DNA from: Salsipaludibacter albus
GTDB lineage: Bacteria > Actinomycetota > Nitriliruptoria > Nitriliruptorales > Nitriliruptoraceae
DNA length: 64,000 bases
Assembly (NCBI RefSeq): GCF_019798055.1
Contig: NZ_JAHOPH010000010.1
Location: forward strand, 62,001-126,000
Reading direction: 5' to 3'
Positions 52,101 through 61,175 of this stretch are shown here, piece after piece; the stretch's first letter is position 1; each line of letters starts with the position of its first letter. The translations under genes and the position numbers were made by a program. Under the pieces are notes generated by a model. It was not told the DNA's origin. It searched no databases and was given only the letters and a program-made list of their open reading frames with translations.

Positions 52101-55100
52101 TCGACCTGGCGATCACCGGCGAGGCCGGTGAGGGCACGGGCACGGTCGCCGGTGACGGTTCGACCGACGAGCCGGCCACGCTGACCGTGTACTCCGGTGA
52201 GGTCGTCGACCTCGCGGAGGCGTTCGCCCCCGGCAACCCGGACTGGTACTCGACCCTGCTGACCTGTGACTCGGGGACGCTCGGCTACACGGCCGACGCC
52301 CTGTCCGGGACGCTCGAGATCACCGCGACCCCGGACGCCGGCATCTCCTGCCAGTTCTCCAACGTTCGTGAGACCGCCCAGGTCATCGTCGCCAAGGACG
52401 TGGCACCCGACACCGACTCGGGCCTGTTCGACCTGTCGATCAACGGCAACGTCGAGGTGGACGACGCCGGCGACGGCGATGCCTCCGACCCCGTCGAGGT
52501 GTTCGTCGGCGACCCGGTGACCGTGTCGGAGGCAGCCGGGACCGGCACCGACCTTGCCAACTACGACAGCGAACTGGCGTGCGACAACGACATCGCCCCC
52601 GAACCCAACACCGGAACGAGTGGCGAGTTCACCATCGGCACGGCCGACCTGACCGTGACCTGCACGTTCACCAACACCCGCAAGTCGGCCGAGCTCACCC
52701 TCACCAAGGACTGGGTGAACGGCGCCGACGGCGACATGGTGTCGCTGACCGCCAGTGGTGACAGCGGCAACAGCGTCGACGCGCTGGGTTCGTCGACGGC
52801 CCCGGACACCGACTCCGACGCCGTGCTCACGATCTGGGCCGGTGAGGCGGTCACCCTGTCCGAGGCCTACGCCGGCGGGAACACCGGCTCCTACACCGCC
52901 GAGCTGTCCTGCACCGAGGACATTCTGACCTACACGTCCGGGGACATCAGTGGCAGCTACGGCGTGCCGTCGGACCCGGTCGACGTGACCTGCACGTTCG
53001 TCAACACCCGCACGTCGGCCGAGTTGACGCTGGACAAGGACTGGGTCGACGGTGCCGACGGCGACACCGCCGACCTGGACATCACCGCCACGCTGGGTTC
53101 GGACCCGGCGGACGGCGCGACCGCCACGGCCGACGGGACCATCGGCACCTCCAACGACGGCACCACGGTGACCGCCGAGGTGCTGTCGGGCGAGACCGTG
53201 ACCCTCGACGAGGTCCTCGGGGCGGGCAACACCGGCTCCTACGACAGCACGTTGTCGTGTGACGCGGCCGGGCTCGAACCCGAGCCGACCACGGGTACGA
53301 CCGGCGAGTACACCATGCCGTTCGACCCAAGCGAGGTCACCTGCACGTTCACCAACACCCGCACCCGGGTCGACCTGGTGCTCGACAAGGAGTGGATCGA
53401 CGCGGCGGCCGGTGACGAGGCGACGTTGACCGGCACGGGTGCCGTCGACGACGCCACCGACACGTCGACCGCCAGCGGCGCCGCCGGCAGCGAGCTCGAC
53501 TCGCCGGTCGTGACGCTGGAGGTCCTGTCCGGCGAGACGGTCGCGCTCGAGGAGGTCCTCGGCGACAACGACGCCGTGTACGCCACCTCGCTGGCGTGCA
53601 CCGACGGTGACCTGGCCTACGACGCGGGTGAGCTCGACGGGGAGTTGACGGTCCCGTCGGACGCCACCGAGGACATCACCTGCACGTTCACCAACGAGGC
53701 GGGCCGCGGCAACATCGTCATCGTCAAGAACGTCGAGGGCGCAGACGGCACCTTCGACTTCACCGGTGACTGGCCCGACCCCGACGACGACGACGCTTCG
53801 CTGGTCGGCGACTTCTCGATCACCACCGTGGACGAGACCGGCAGCGCGACCTGGACCGGTGTCCTGGTGCCACCGGACGGCGAGCCCTACACCGTCACCG
53901 AGCTCGACCCGACCCCGGAGTACGACGGCACCGACCTGGTGTGCGTCGACCCGGACGGCGGGTCCAGCGTGGACGGGCTGACCGGCTCGATCGACCTCGA
54001 CGTCGGCGAGACCGTCACCTGCACCTACACCAACACCCAGCGTTCGACCATCACGGTGATCAAGGACGCCGTGCCGGACGACGACCAGGCGTTCACGTTC
54101 ACGACGTCGGGTGACCCGTTGCCGGACACGTTCGACCTGGTCGACGACGGCACGGACACCACCAACTCGTTCACGTCCGACCTCCTCCCGGCCGACGACA
54201 CCTACAGCGTCGAGGAGACCCCCGTGGAGGGGTGGACGCTGTCGAGCGCGACCTGCGACAACGGCGATTCGCCGGACGCGATCGACCCGGAGCCGGGCCA
54301 GAACGTGACGTGCACGTTCGTCAACGAGGCCGCGCCGGGCTCGGTCGTGGTCACCAAGAACGTCGAGGGTGTCGCGGACACCTACGCGTGGTCGTTCGAC
54401 ATCGCGATCGACCCGGTCGATGCCGGTGTCACCTCGCCACAGACCGTCTCGGGGACCGGCAACTCGAGCGACACGGTGACCTTCGAGCCGCTGACGCTCA
54501 ACCAGACCTACACCATCCTCGAGCCGGACCTGCCGGCCGGGTGGGAACAGACCGTGTTCGACTGTGGTCCGGACGCGGAGCCCGACACCGAGGGCTACCA
54601 GGTCCGGATCACCGAGCCCGGCCAGCAGATCGACTGCACCATCACCAACGAGGCGCAGCCGTCGTCGGTCGCGGTCTACAAGACCGTGGAGGGCGTGGCC
54701 GACGACTTCACGTGGTCGTTCGACTTCACGATCGACCCGGCCACCGACGGTGAGCCTGCCACGCAGACCGCGTCTGGCACCGGCAACACGACCGAGTTCG
54801 TCCTGTGGGAGAACCTCGTCCCGGGCGAGACGTACACCATCACCGAGAGCGAGGTCGAGGGCTTCGACATCGGCGAGTTCGCCTGCACCGGCCTGGACGA
54901 CCTCGACGACGACCCGACGTCGGTCACGTTCGTGGCCCCGCTGGGCACGGCCCAGGAGTTCACCGACGTGACCTGCACGGTCACCAACACCGCGGTGCCG
55001 TCGGAGGTCGAGGTCACCAAGACCGTCGAGGGCATCACCGGTGACCTCGCCTGGTCGTTCGACTTCACGATCAGCCCGGTGCCGACCGGCCAGGACGCCA

Positions 55101-57544
55101 CCCTGCCGGCCTCGGGTTCCGGTGCCGGTGAGGCCACCGTCGGGTGGACCGACCTGGTCCCGGGCGAGATCTACACGATCACCGAGACCACGGAGGATGG
55201 CTACGACGCAGGCGTCCTGGTCTGCGACGGGGTCACCGACCTGGACGGGGCCGACGACGCGTCGGTCCAGTTCGAGGCGCCGCTCGGTGGCGACGGGCTC
55301 GAGATCGACTGCTCCATCACCAACGTGGCCGAGCCGTCCTCGGTCGCCGTCTACAAGTCCGTCGAGGGCGTGGCCGACGACTACGCATGGTCGTTCGACT
55401 TCACGATCGACCCGGAGACGGTCGACGAGGACGCCACCCAGACCGCCTCCGGCGTCGGCAACACGACCGAGTTCGTGGTCTGGGAGAACCTGGTTCCGGG
55501 CGAGACGTACACCATCACGGAGGCAGAGGTCGACGGGTTCGACATCGGCGAGTTCGCCTGCACGGGCCTCGACGACCTCGACGACGACCCGACGTCGGTG
55601 ACGTTCGTGGCGCCGTTGGGCCTGGTCCAGGAGTTCACCGACGTGACCTGCACGGTCACCAACACGGCCCAGCCGGGCCAGGTGACCATCACCAAGACCA
55701 CCCTCGGCGGCGACGGGTCGTTCACCTTCGCGATCACGCCGGACGGTGGTGACCCCGTCGAGTACGAGGTGACCACCGTGGACGGGACCGGCGAGGTCAC
55801 GATCGGCGACCTGCTGCCGGGCGAGACCTACACGATCAGCGAGCTGGACCCGGGTTCGTCCTGGATCGCCGATGACCTGACGTGCACGGTCGCACGCGTC
55901 GACGGCTCGATGGAGATGGTGGACCCGGTCGGCGGGTTCACCGTCGAGGTCGGTGACGAGATCGCCTGTGGCATCACCAACACGGCCAAGGGCACGATCG
56001 TCATCGTCAAGAACGTCGAGGGTGCCGACGGCACGTTCGAGTTCACGGGCGACTGGACCCCGGACGGTTCCGAGGTGACCTTCCCGGTGACCACGATGGG
56101 TGGCACGGGCAGCGAGACCTTCGTCGACGTCGACCCCGGCGAATACACCGTCTCGGAGGTCGATCCGTACCCGGACTACATCGCCGAGGCGATCTCGTGC
56201 ATCGGTGACGTCGAGGGCGACGACAGCAGCGTGGACGGGCTGGTCGGCACGATCAACCTCGACCCGGGCGAGATCGTGACCTGCACCTTCGGCAACACCG
56301 AGACCGCGACCGTGGTCGTGGACAAGGTGACCGACCCGGCCGACGACCCGACCGCGTTCGACTTCCAGTTCGGACCGCTCGACGGTGACGCGACCGACTT
56401 CGTGCTCGCCGACGCCGACGCCCCGGAGGTGTTCGGTGGCCTGGCTCCGGGCGACTACCTGCTCGACGAGCTGGTGCCCGACGGCTGGGTGCTCACCGAC
56501 GTGACCTGCTCGCCCGAGCAGTTCGTGGACGGAACCCAGGCCACGATCACGGTCGAGGCCGGCGACACGGTCACCTGCACCTACACCAACAGTGGGCGCG
56601 GCGACCTGGTCATCGACAAGACCGTGACCAGCCTGGTCGAGCCGGGCGACGCCAGCTTCACCGTCACCTACGACCTGGTGGTCACGGGTGACTCGGCGGT
56701 CGCCGAGCCCTACACCGTCACCGACGAGCTGCTGTTCGGCGACGGGATCACGGTCGACGCGGCCACGGTCACCTCGACCGACGGCACGGTCAACGGCGAC
56801 TGGGACGGCGAGACCGTCCTGGAAGTCACCGACGGGACCCAGTCCCTGCCGGCCGGCGACACCCACACCTACACGGTGGAGGTGTCCGGCACGGTCGGTG
56901 TCACGTCGACCTCGACCAGCCGCGACTGCGTGCTGGACGAGGGCGAGGACGGCACCGGGCTGCTCAACGAGGCCACGGTCACCTACGACAACGGGTCGAA
57001 CACCGACGACGCGTGTGACGAGCCCGAGGAGCCGCAGGCCGACCTGGCGGTCACCAAGACCGGACCGGGGCACATCGTGCTCCAGCCGGGCCAGACCGCG
57101 GCACCGGTGGACTACACGATCACCGTGACCAACCTGGGTCCGGGCACCGCGGTCGACGCGGTCGCCACCGACACCCTCCCGGAGGGCCTGGACGTGACCG
57201 ACGTCACGACCAGCGTCGGGACGTGTGACGTGGCGGACCTGGTGATCACCTGCGACCTGGGCGACATGGCCCCGGACGACGTGGTGACGATCATGGTGTC
57301 CGGCATCACGACGCCGTTCCTGGACGACACGTTCACCAACGTCGTCGAGGTCACGTCGAGCACGCCGGACCCGGACCCGGACAACAACCGGGACACGGTC
57401 ACGACCACGATCACCAAGGAGCTGCCACGGACCGGCCTCGAGCTGACCTGGCTGGCCATGCTGGCCGCCCTGCTCCTGCTCGCCGGCCTGGCGATGCGCG
57501 ACCTCGGTCGCGTCGCCGCACGCTCCACCACCCGGAAGCGCTGA
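49139..57544 (+). CDS. giant repeat surface protein with LPRTG sorting signal
   Basis: 2801 aa. Signal peptide with hydrophobic core about 14-33. A unique N-terminal domain of about 270 residues (EFTKFEIDGNIAGANDW...), then roughly 20 repeats of 80-110 aa with strands such as LTLDKDWVDGADGD or VVTKNVEGVADTYAWSF. Each has a Lys at the start, a Glu in the middle (VDLxE, YTITE) and ends in CTFTN, as needed for isopeptide bonds, plus two Cys. The end is a DUF11-like domain (ADLAVTKTGPGHIVLQPGQTA), then LPRTG (2762-2766), helix and ARSTTRKR tail. The ATG at 49139 has GGAGGGG upstream. It is related to the gene before it, but not a simple copy. Confidence 0.92.
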   Translation: MKTTAEISPFRRRLVLWLALLVGLVIPAVAYTTWAEAALPGHTAPGEFTKFEIDGNIAGANDWAGGGYGPYTTPQNRPSTGTIGFTEAVDACEVGTEDGWAGALEGQPFPWTVETESMPRKTDICEFGAAYEIVDVDGEYHYVLYGYAARAADATGDQSLFFLLDRPGQAVGDIILEYDFDPSGSSQPTELRWDGSDWASSTLSAGVQEGVGPNPFVPGANPETFVEFAIDLTANEIFPPVVGGVEQCITFVATGFATNNSNSLNSQLKDRAAFPGDQAVTNCTEITISKEANVDAPGVEFLYELDQADGETVHDGTLDPPDGVTDLDGGPNGIAANIEVGESHLWQNVIAEPDYQLQEAVPDGWDLVDITCTWYDPFLETTRTEVVTTGPDDANTIEQTFQIPPPTVDNGVKTSCVITNETSGLVIAKAGEGAEGSEFTFSASPSPEGNYVVPLNGDTGVIAYDPGTDVTIEETALPDTEPGWVYQGAECLSDAEGAEPVLFDVGETVEVTTVGGEVITCTFTNNQQGQINVAKEGQPADGGPFGFDTNYDDNTVDPDGSEDFSLTIDGPANNSDDLAPGEYTIVELLDEANLTQDPDYTLGDVACEITTTGTGDSTFTTSVDDANAVVDLAAGDIVDCTFTNVQAGRLIVVKETDFADDTFEFSGAVSGTITTFNGATDDGDELMADLAPDTDYTVDETVPAGWDATGATCDNGSGTFTDGDAVAGLSDIEITAGDTVTCTFTNERETANLTLTKQWGPDAVPDDTVELTATGDDPQTAGPAEGDSTVGGATNDAVLTVYPGEVVTLEEAFGDNVADYEALLGCDPGDAGTLDYTEGDLSGTFTVPDDDPVDVTCTFVNERLRAELTLEKEWVDGFGGDTAEITADGSDSGTTTSTAPDGASVTIDVLSGEVVDLSEVLGDNTGTYTTTLECTDEDGLNYVEGELDGTYEVPMVPENVTCTFTNTRTSTTLTLDKSWTNPADGDSVDLAITGEAGEGTGTVAGDGSTDEPATLTVYSGEVVDLAEAFAPGNPDWYSTLLTCDSGTLGYTADALSGTLEITATPDAGISCQFSNVRETAQVIVAKDVAPDTDSGLFDLSINGNVEVDDAGDGDASDPVEVFVGDPVTVSEAAGTGTDLANYDSELACDNDIAPEPNTGTSGEFTIGTADLTVTCTFTNTRKSAELTLTKDWVNGADGDMVSLTASGDSGNSVDALGSSTAPDTDSDAVLTIWAGEAVTLSEAYAGGNTGSYTAELSCTEDILTYTSGDISGSYGVPSDPVDVTCTFVNTRTSAELTLDKDWVDGADGDTADLDITATLGSDPADGATATADGTIGTSNDGTTVTAEVLSGETVTLDEVLGAGNTGSYDSTLSCDAAGLEPEPTTGTTGEYTMPFDPSEVTCTFTNTRTRVDLVLDKEWIDAAAGDEATLTGTGAVDDATDTSTASGAAGSELDSPVVTLEVLSGETVALEEVLGDNDAVYATSLACTDGDLAYDAGELDGELTVPSDATEDITCTFTNEAGRGNIVIVKNVEGADGTFDFTGDWPDPDDDDASLVGDFSITTVDETGSATWTGVLVPPDGEPYTVTELDPTPEYDGTDLVCVDPDGGSSVDGLTGSIDLDVGETVTCTYTNTQRSTITVIKDAVPDDDQAFTFTTSGDPLPDTFDLVDDGTDTTNSFTSDLLPADDTYSVEETPVEGWTLSSATCDNGDSPDAIDPEPGQNVTCTFVNEAAPGSVVVTKNVEGVADTYAWSFDIAIDPVDAGVTSPQTVSGTGNSSDTVTFEPLTLNQTYTILEPDLPAGWEQTVFDCGPDAEPDTEGYQVRITEPGQQIDCTITNEAQPSSVAVYKTVEGVADDFTWSFDFTIDPATDGEPATQTASGTGNTTEFVLWENLVPGETYTITESEVEGFDIGEFACTGLDDLDDDPTSVTFVAPLGTAQEFTDVTCTVTNTAVPSEVEVTKTVEGITGDLAWSFDFTISPVPTGQDATLPASGSGAGEATVGWTDLVPGEIYTITETTEDGYDAGVLVCDGVTDLDGADDASVQFEAPLGGDGLEIDCSITNVAEPSSVAVYKSVEGVADDYAWSFDFTIDPETVDEDATQTASGVGNTTEFVVWENLVPGETYTITEAEVDGFDIGEFACTGLDDLDDDPTSVTFVAPLGLVQEFTDVTCTVTNTAQPGQVTITKTTLGGDGSFTFAITPDGGDPVEYEVTTVDGTGEVTIGDLLPGETYTISELDPGSSWIADDLTCTVARVDGSMEMVDPVGGFTVEVGDEIACGITNTAKGTIVIVKNVEGADGTFEFTGDWTPDGSEVTFPVTTMGGTGSETFVDVDPGEYTVSEVDPYPDYIAEAISCIGDVEGDDSSVDGLVGTINLDPGEIVTCTFGNTETATVVVDKVTDPADDPTAFDFQFGPLDGDATDFVLADADAPEVFGGLAPGDYLLDELVPDGWVLTDVTCSPEQFVDGTQATITVEAGDTVTCTYTNSGRGDLVIDKTVTSLVEPGDASFTVTYDLVVTGDSAVAEPYTVTDELLFGDGITVDAATVTSTDGTVNGDWDGETVLEVTDGTQSLPAGDTHTYTVEVSGTVGVTSTSTSRDCVLDEGEDGTGLLNEATVTYDNGSNTDDACDEPEEPQADLAVTKTGPGHIVLQPGQTAAPVDYTITVTNLGPGTAVDAVATDTLPEGLDVTDVTTSVGTCDVADLVITCDLGDMAPDDVVTIMVSGITTPFLDDTFTNVVEVTSSTPDPDPDNNRDTVTTTITKELPRTGLELTWLAMLAALLLLAGLAMRDLGRVAARSTTRKR

Positions 57545-57559
57545 CCGGAAACACACCTG

Positions 57560-57596
57560 ACGGGCCGCCGGCGGAACCACGCCGGCGGCCCGTTCT
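57560..57596 (+). terminator. terminator of the 2801-aa gene
   Basis: ACGGGCCGCCGGC with GCCGGCGGCCCGT, 13-bp perfect stem and 8-base loop, followed by TCT. 15 bp after the stop. Confidence 0.88.
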
Positions 57597-57627
57597 CATG
57601 CCCGCCCCTGATGGAGCGCTGGACGTT

Positions 57628-57877
57628 GCGAGCGCAGCGAGCAACTCCAACGTGCCCGCATCAGGTGTCGTCCGAAGCGCTCAGCGTCCACCGGGCACGC
57701 GTCGGTTGGGGAGCTCGTGCCCGCTGACGGGGTCCGATCCGACACTCGACCGCGGAGCCAGGCCCTTCCCACATCGGTTGGGGAGCTCGTGCCCGCTGAC
57801 GGGTACCGATCCGACACTCGACCGGCGGGACGTCGCCGACGTTCCACCGGGCGGGGCGAGCGCAGCGAGCAACTCCA
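57628..57877. repeat. nested direct repeats in the spacer after the surface proteins
   Basis: A 22-bp sequence starting GCGAGCGCAGCGAGCAACTC occurs at 57628-57649 and 57856-57877. Inside, a 51-bp element starting TCGGTTGGGGAGCTCGTGCC occurs at 57702 and 57774, exactly 72 bp apart, and each carries CCGATCCGACACTCGAC. In reverse that is GTCGAGTGTCGGATCGG, nearly the arm of the 39800-39849 inverted repeat. No gene is supported in 57597-57899. Confidence 0.82.
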
Positions 57878-57878
57878 T

Positions 57879-57897
57879 CGTGCCGCGGAGCGGCACG
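57879..57897 (-). terminator. hairpin after the 150-aa membrane protein gene
   Basis: CGTGCCGC with GCGGCACG, 8-bp perfect stem, 3-base loop, two bases past the stop of the minus-strand gene. Confidence 0.5.
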
Positions 57898-57899
57898 CG

Positions 57900-58352
57900 T
57901 CAGCAGGTCTCGGCGAGGGCGTCGAGGTCGTCGGCCAGCGCGGCGTAGTCGCGGCGGCCGAGGTGCTCGCGCATGTCGGCACCCGTCTCGGAGATGACCG
58001 GGTCGAGCTCGGGGTCCTCGCGTGCGGCGGCCAGCGCCAGGTTCGAGATCGCCGAGGCACGGTAAATCGCCGGATCGACGGTGACGTCGGTCTGCTCGAC
58101 TGCGTCCACCTCGAGGGCGCCCGGGACGGCCAACGCCGCACACATCGCGGCGAGGTCCGCCGCCGCGGCCTCCGCGCCGTCGCCGGTGCCCTGTTGCAGG
58201 GACGGCCCGTCCCCGCCGGTGTCGCGGAACACCACCCAGCCGACGCCCAGACCGACGAGGAGCGAGACGAGCGCGATGCCGACCAGGAGGCCACGTGGGA
58301 CCGGCCCGCGACGCACCGGGCGAGCAGCAGGAACCGGATCCACGATGACCAT
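57900..58352 (-). CDS. single-pass membrane protein of unknown function
   Basis: 150 aa. Begins MVIVDPVPAARPVRRG; then a membrane helix (about 22-43, LLVGIALVSLLVGLGVGWVVF), and a C-terminal about 100-residue domain outside (DLAAMCAALAVPGALEV, ASAISNLALAAAREDPELDP, two Cys, one the last residue). I do not know the family. The GTG three codons later is an alternative start with better RBS spacing. It diverges from the Fur gene. Confidence 0.72.
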   Translation of the reverse strand: MVIVDPVPAARPVRRGPVPRGLLVGIALVSLLVGLGVGWVVFRDTGGDGPSLQQGTGDGAEAAAADLAAMCAALAVPGALEVDAVEQTDVTVDPAIYRASAISNLALAAAREDPELDPVISETGADMREHLGRRDYAALADDLDALAETC

Positions 58353-58592
58353 CCTCGGACGTGACGAATCGGCGACCGCGCCACGGCGTCGGAATCCCCC
58401 CGTCGCCCCCGGTCCGGTCGAGACCTCGTCCGAAGATAGCCCCGCCGGCGGGAGGGTGGTCGGTCCGGGTGGCAGCGGCGGCCCTGCGAGGGCGCGGACC
58501 GCCTGATTGCTACGATCCTGACGGATCCGTGGAGATCCAGCGCGATCCAGCAACACGACGATCCGCACCCGCGACCCGACCGCCGAGCGCCA

Positions 58593-59048
58593 ATGCCTCC
58601 CACCACCGCCGCGACCGACGGGCCGGACACCGTCGAGGACCGCCTGCGCGCGGCCGGCTGGCGGATGACCGTGCAGCGGCGCGTCATCGCCGAGGCGTTC
58701 GACCAGCGGCGACGCGACGGGCGCGACGTCCACCTCACGGCAGAGCAGGTCCTTGCCGCGGCCCGTGCCACCCTGCCCGACGTCAGCCTCGCCACCGTCT
58801 ACAACACGCTCAACGACCTGGTCGAACTGGGGGCCCTCGCCGAGGTCTCGCCGGACGACGGGCCCCGGCGCTACGACGCGAACGTGGCCGACGACCACCA
58901 GCACCTGGTCTGCGTGGACTGCAGCAGGGTCGTGGACGTCCACCTGCCGACGCGCCCGACCCTCGGACCCGACGCACGCCACGGGTTCGACGTCGCCGGC
59001 GTCGAGGTCACGTTCCGTGGGCGGTGCCCGGACTGCCGGGCGGCCTGA
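58593..59048 (+). CDS. Fur-family metal-responsive regulator
   Basis: 151 aa. Winged helix (VEDRLRAAGWRMTVQRRVIAEAF, SLATVYNTLNDLVELGALAEV) then the dimer domain with metal site residues DHQHLVCVDC and CPDC (Cys107/110 and Cys145/148), the structural zinc pairs of Fur/PerR/Zur. Which metal or peroxide it senses cannot be told. Genes with an operator could include itself and the membrane protein that diverges (240 bp between starts). Confidence 0.92.
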   Translation: MPPTTAATDGPDTVEDRLRAAGWRMTVQRRVIAEAFDQRRRDGRDVHLTAEQVLAAARATLPDVSLATVYNTLNDLVELGALAEVSPDDGPRRYDANVADDHQHLVCVDCSRVVDVHLPTRPTLGPDARHGFDVAGVEVTFRGRCPDCRAA

Positions 59049-59094
59049 GGCCGCCGGCCCGGACTCGTCGCACCACTCGACCGGAGGTTCGTCC

Positions 59095-60348
59095 GTGGAG
59101 GCATGGTCCGTGGCCGACCGCCGACGCCGGTTGGTGCGCCGTCACCACCTGGACGCGACGGCGTCTGCCCCCGACGGCTCTGAGGCACCCGAGGCCACCG
59201 TCGCACGGGTGTCCCGCAGCATGGTCGGGTTGCACGGCACCGATCCGGTCGCGGTGTTCCTGCAGGTCCGTGCTCGTGTGCCCGGGGTCGCCGCCGATGC
59301 CGTCGAGCACGCCCTCTACGACGCGCGGACGGTCGTCCGGGTGCTCGCGATGCGTCGCACCATGTTCGTCGTCGATCCCGTCGACATGCCGATGCTGAAG
59401 GCAGCCGTCACCGACCGGCTGGGCGCCGCCGAACTGCGCCGGACGGCGAAGTGGATCGAGGAGGCGGACCTCGCGCGGGACGGCCAGGCATGGGTCCGAG
59501 CGGCCGCGGTCGACACCGTGGCCACGCTGGCCGAGCACGGGCCGATGACCGCGCTCGACCTGCGGGCCCACGTCCCCGCACTGGCCGAACAGATCGTGCT
59601 CGGACGGGGCAAGCCGTGGGAGGGCAAGGTCGGCATGTCCACGCGCGTCCTGTTCTGGCTCGCCACCACGGGGCGGATCGTCCGCGGGCGCCCGGGCGGG
59701 TCGATCGCCTCCACGAACTGGGAGTGGGCCCTCACCGAGGACTGGCTCGGCGACGACGCCCCCGGACTGGATGAGTCGGACGACCCGGAACGGGCCGACG
59801 CGGCCGTGGCCCTCGCGCGTCGCTACCTCGCCGCCTTCGGGCCGGCGACGTTCGACGACGTGCAGTGGTGGACCGGGTGGACCAAGACCCTGACCCGGGC
59901 CGCGCTGGCGGCCATCGGACCGGACGTCGTGATGGTGCAGGACGGCCTCGGCGGGACGACCGAGGCCCTGGTCCTCCCCGGCGACGGTGCGCCACCGGAC
60001 CCCGCCACCGCCGAGGAGTCGCCGGTCGTCGCGCTGCTGCCGGCACTCGACGCCACGCCCATGGGATGGAAGCAGCGTGGGTTCTGCCTCGGCACCCGCA
60101 CCGGCTTCCCCAGTGCGTTCTTCGACCGCAACGGCAACATCGGCCCGACGGTCTGGGCCGACGGCCGGGTCGTCGGTGCCTGGACCCAGCGGGCCGACGG
60201 CGAGATCGCGTGGCGGCTGGTCGACGACCACGGGATCGACGAGGCCGCGGTGGCCGTCCAGGCGGCGGCGGTCGCCGAGTGGCTCGGGGACCTGCGCTTC
60301 ACGCCACGCTTCCCCACGCCGTGGCAGGTGGAGCTGCAGTCCGCCTGA
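59095..60348 (+). CDS. winged-helix DNA-binding (HTH_42 / AlkZ-YcaQ family) protein
   Basis: 417 aa. Domain order and motifs (ARVSRSMVGLHGTDPVAVFLQVRARVPG, RRTMFVVDPVDMPML, FGPATFDDVQWWTGW, PALDATPMGWKQRGF) match the HTH_42 family, some of whose members (AlkZ, YcaQ) are DNA glycosylases for cross-links or alkylated bases. The Gln-x-Gln type residues that would mark active enzyme are not clearly seen, so function is uncertain. GTG 59095 has GGAGG at 59083-59087. It follows fur after 46 bp. Confidence 0.85.
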   Translation: MEAWSVADRRRRLVRRHHLDATASAPDGSEAPEATVARVSRSMVGLHGTDPVAVFLQVRARVPGVAADAVEHALYDARTVVRVLAMRRTMFVVDPVDMPMLKAAVTDRLGAAELRRTAKWIEEADLARDGQAWVRAAAVDTVATLAEHGPMTALDLRAHVPALAEQIVLGRGKPWEGKVGMSTRVLFWLATTGRIVRGRPGGSIASTNWEWALTEDWLGDDAPGLDESDDPERADAAVALARRYLAAFGPATFDDVQWWTGWTKTLTRAALAAIGPDVVMVQDGLGGTTEALVLPGDGAPPDPATAEESPVVALLPALDATPMGWKQRGFCLGTRTGFPSAFFDRNGNIGPTVWADGRVVGAWTQRADGEIAWRLVDDHGIDEAAVAVQAAAVAEWLGDLRFTPRFPTPWQVELQSA

Positions 60349-60382
60349 TCCGGCCCCGGGCGGCAGGTGTCACCTGCGGTGG

Positions 60383-60964
60383 TCAGTCCCGGTCGACGAC
60401 CCGGATCGTGTCACCCGGCGACGCCTCGCCGCGCTCGACGACCTTGACGTAGATCCCCCGCAGCCGCATCGCCTTGCCACGCTCGCTGCTGACCATGCGC
60501 TGGGCCTCCGCCCCGAAGCGCCGCACGAACTTGATGCAGCCCGTGTGGGGCTTGGCGGTCACCTCGACCAGGGCGGAGCCCAGCCTGAGGCGGTCCCCGG
60601 GAACCAGCTCGTCGGTCGACAGGTCGAGGTCGACGACCACCTGGTCACCGGCCCACGGCCAGCGGGTCCGTTCGCCGTTCGCGACCAGGTCGAGGAACCG
60701 GGCGTTCATCAACGTCAGCTGGGCCTCGACGTCGGGGTCGTCGCCACGATGGCGCCAGTCGTCGCCGACCAGGCCGTCCTCGGCGGTGAAGCTGCCCGTG
60801 CCCAGCACGCGGCGTTCGAAGGCGCCCGGGCGGGCGACGACCATCTCGACACGGCCGGTGCCGGAGGGCGACGCCGCGACCCGGTCGAGCCCGGCCTCCA
60901 GCTCGGCCGTGGACAGGTGGTCGGTGACGACGCCCTCGTCGACGGGGGCGGTCAGGGTGGACAT
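60383..60964 (-). CDS. MOSC-domain protein
   Basis: 193 aa. The MOSC fold is seen in DDWRHRGDDPDVEAQLTLMNARFLDLV, VVVDLDLSTDELVPGDRLRLG and TGCIKFVRRFG, with the conserved Cys of the sulfur- or molybdenum-cofactor binding site. Such proteins act in sulfur carrying or reduction of N-hydroxylated compounds; the substrate is open. The ATG at 60964 has GAGG upstream. Convergent with the winged-helix gene, divergent from the LLM gene. Confidence 0.88.
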   Translation of the reverse strand: MSTLTAPVDEGVVTDHLSTAELEAGLDRVAASPSGTGRVEMVVARPGAFERRVLGTGSFTAEDGLVGDDWRHRGDDPDVEAQLTLMNARFLDLVANGERTRWPWAGDQVVVDLDLSTDELVPGDRLRLGSALVEVTAKPHTGCIKFVRRFGAEAQRMVSSERGKAMRLRGIYVKVVERGEASPGDTIRVVDRD

Positions 60965-61175
60965 GCGATCCTCGCTCGGTCGTTGCGTGGCCGAGTCTGC
61001 CACCATGCGTCGGGCAACGCCAAGTGCGACGGGTCCGGCGTGCGCGACGACGACACGATGACGGCGACACGATGATGGCGACACGATGGTGCGCGCAGAC
61101 ACGCGCGTCACGCCGCGTGCCGTGGAGTCGGACGGCCTATCGTGGGGCGGAACCGATCGACGGACGGAGCCCGAC

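Noticed and set aside
44070-57544. Sortase or pilin gene near the LPxTG proteins
   Set aside because: No TLXTC-type sortase motif or second membrane enzyme found in the window.
49079-57580. An uninterrupted 2833-codon frame on the minus strand opposite the giant surface protein
   Set aside because: It mirrors the GC-rich repeat gene and lacks domains, a signal peptide and an RBS; it is a by-product of codon bias and repeat structure.
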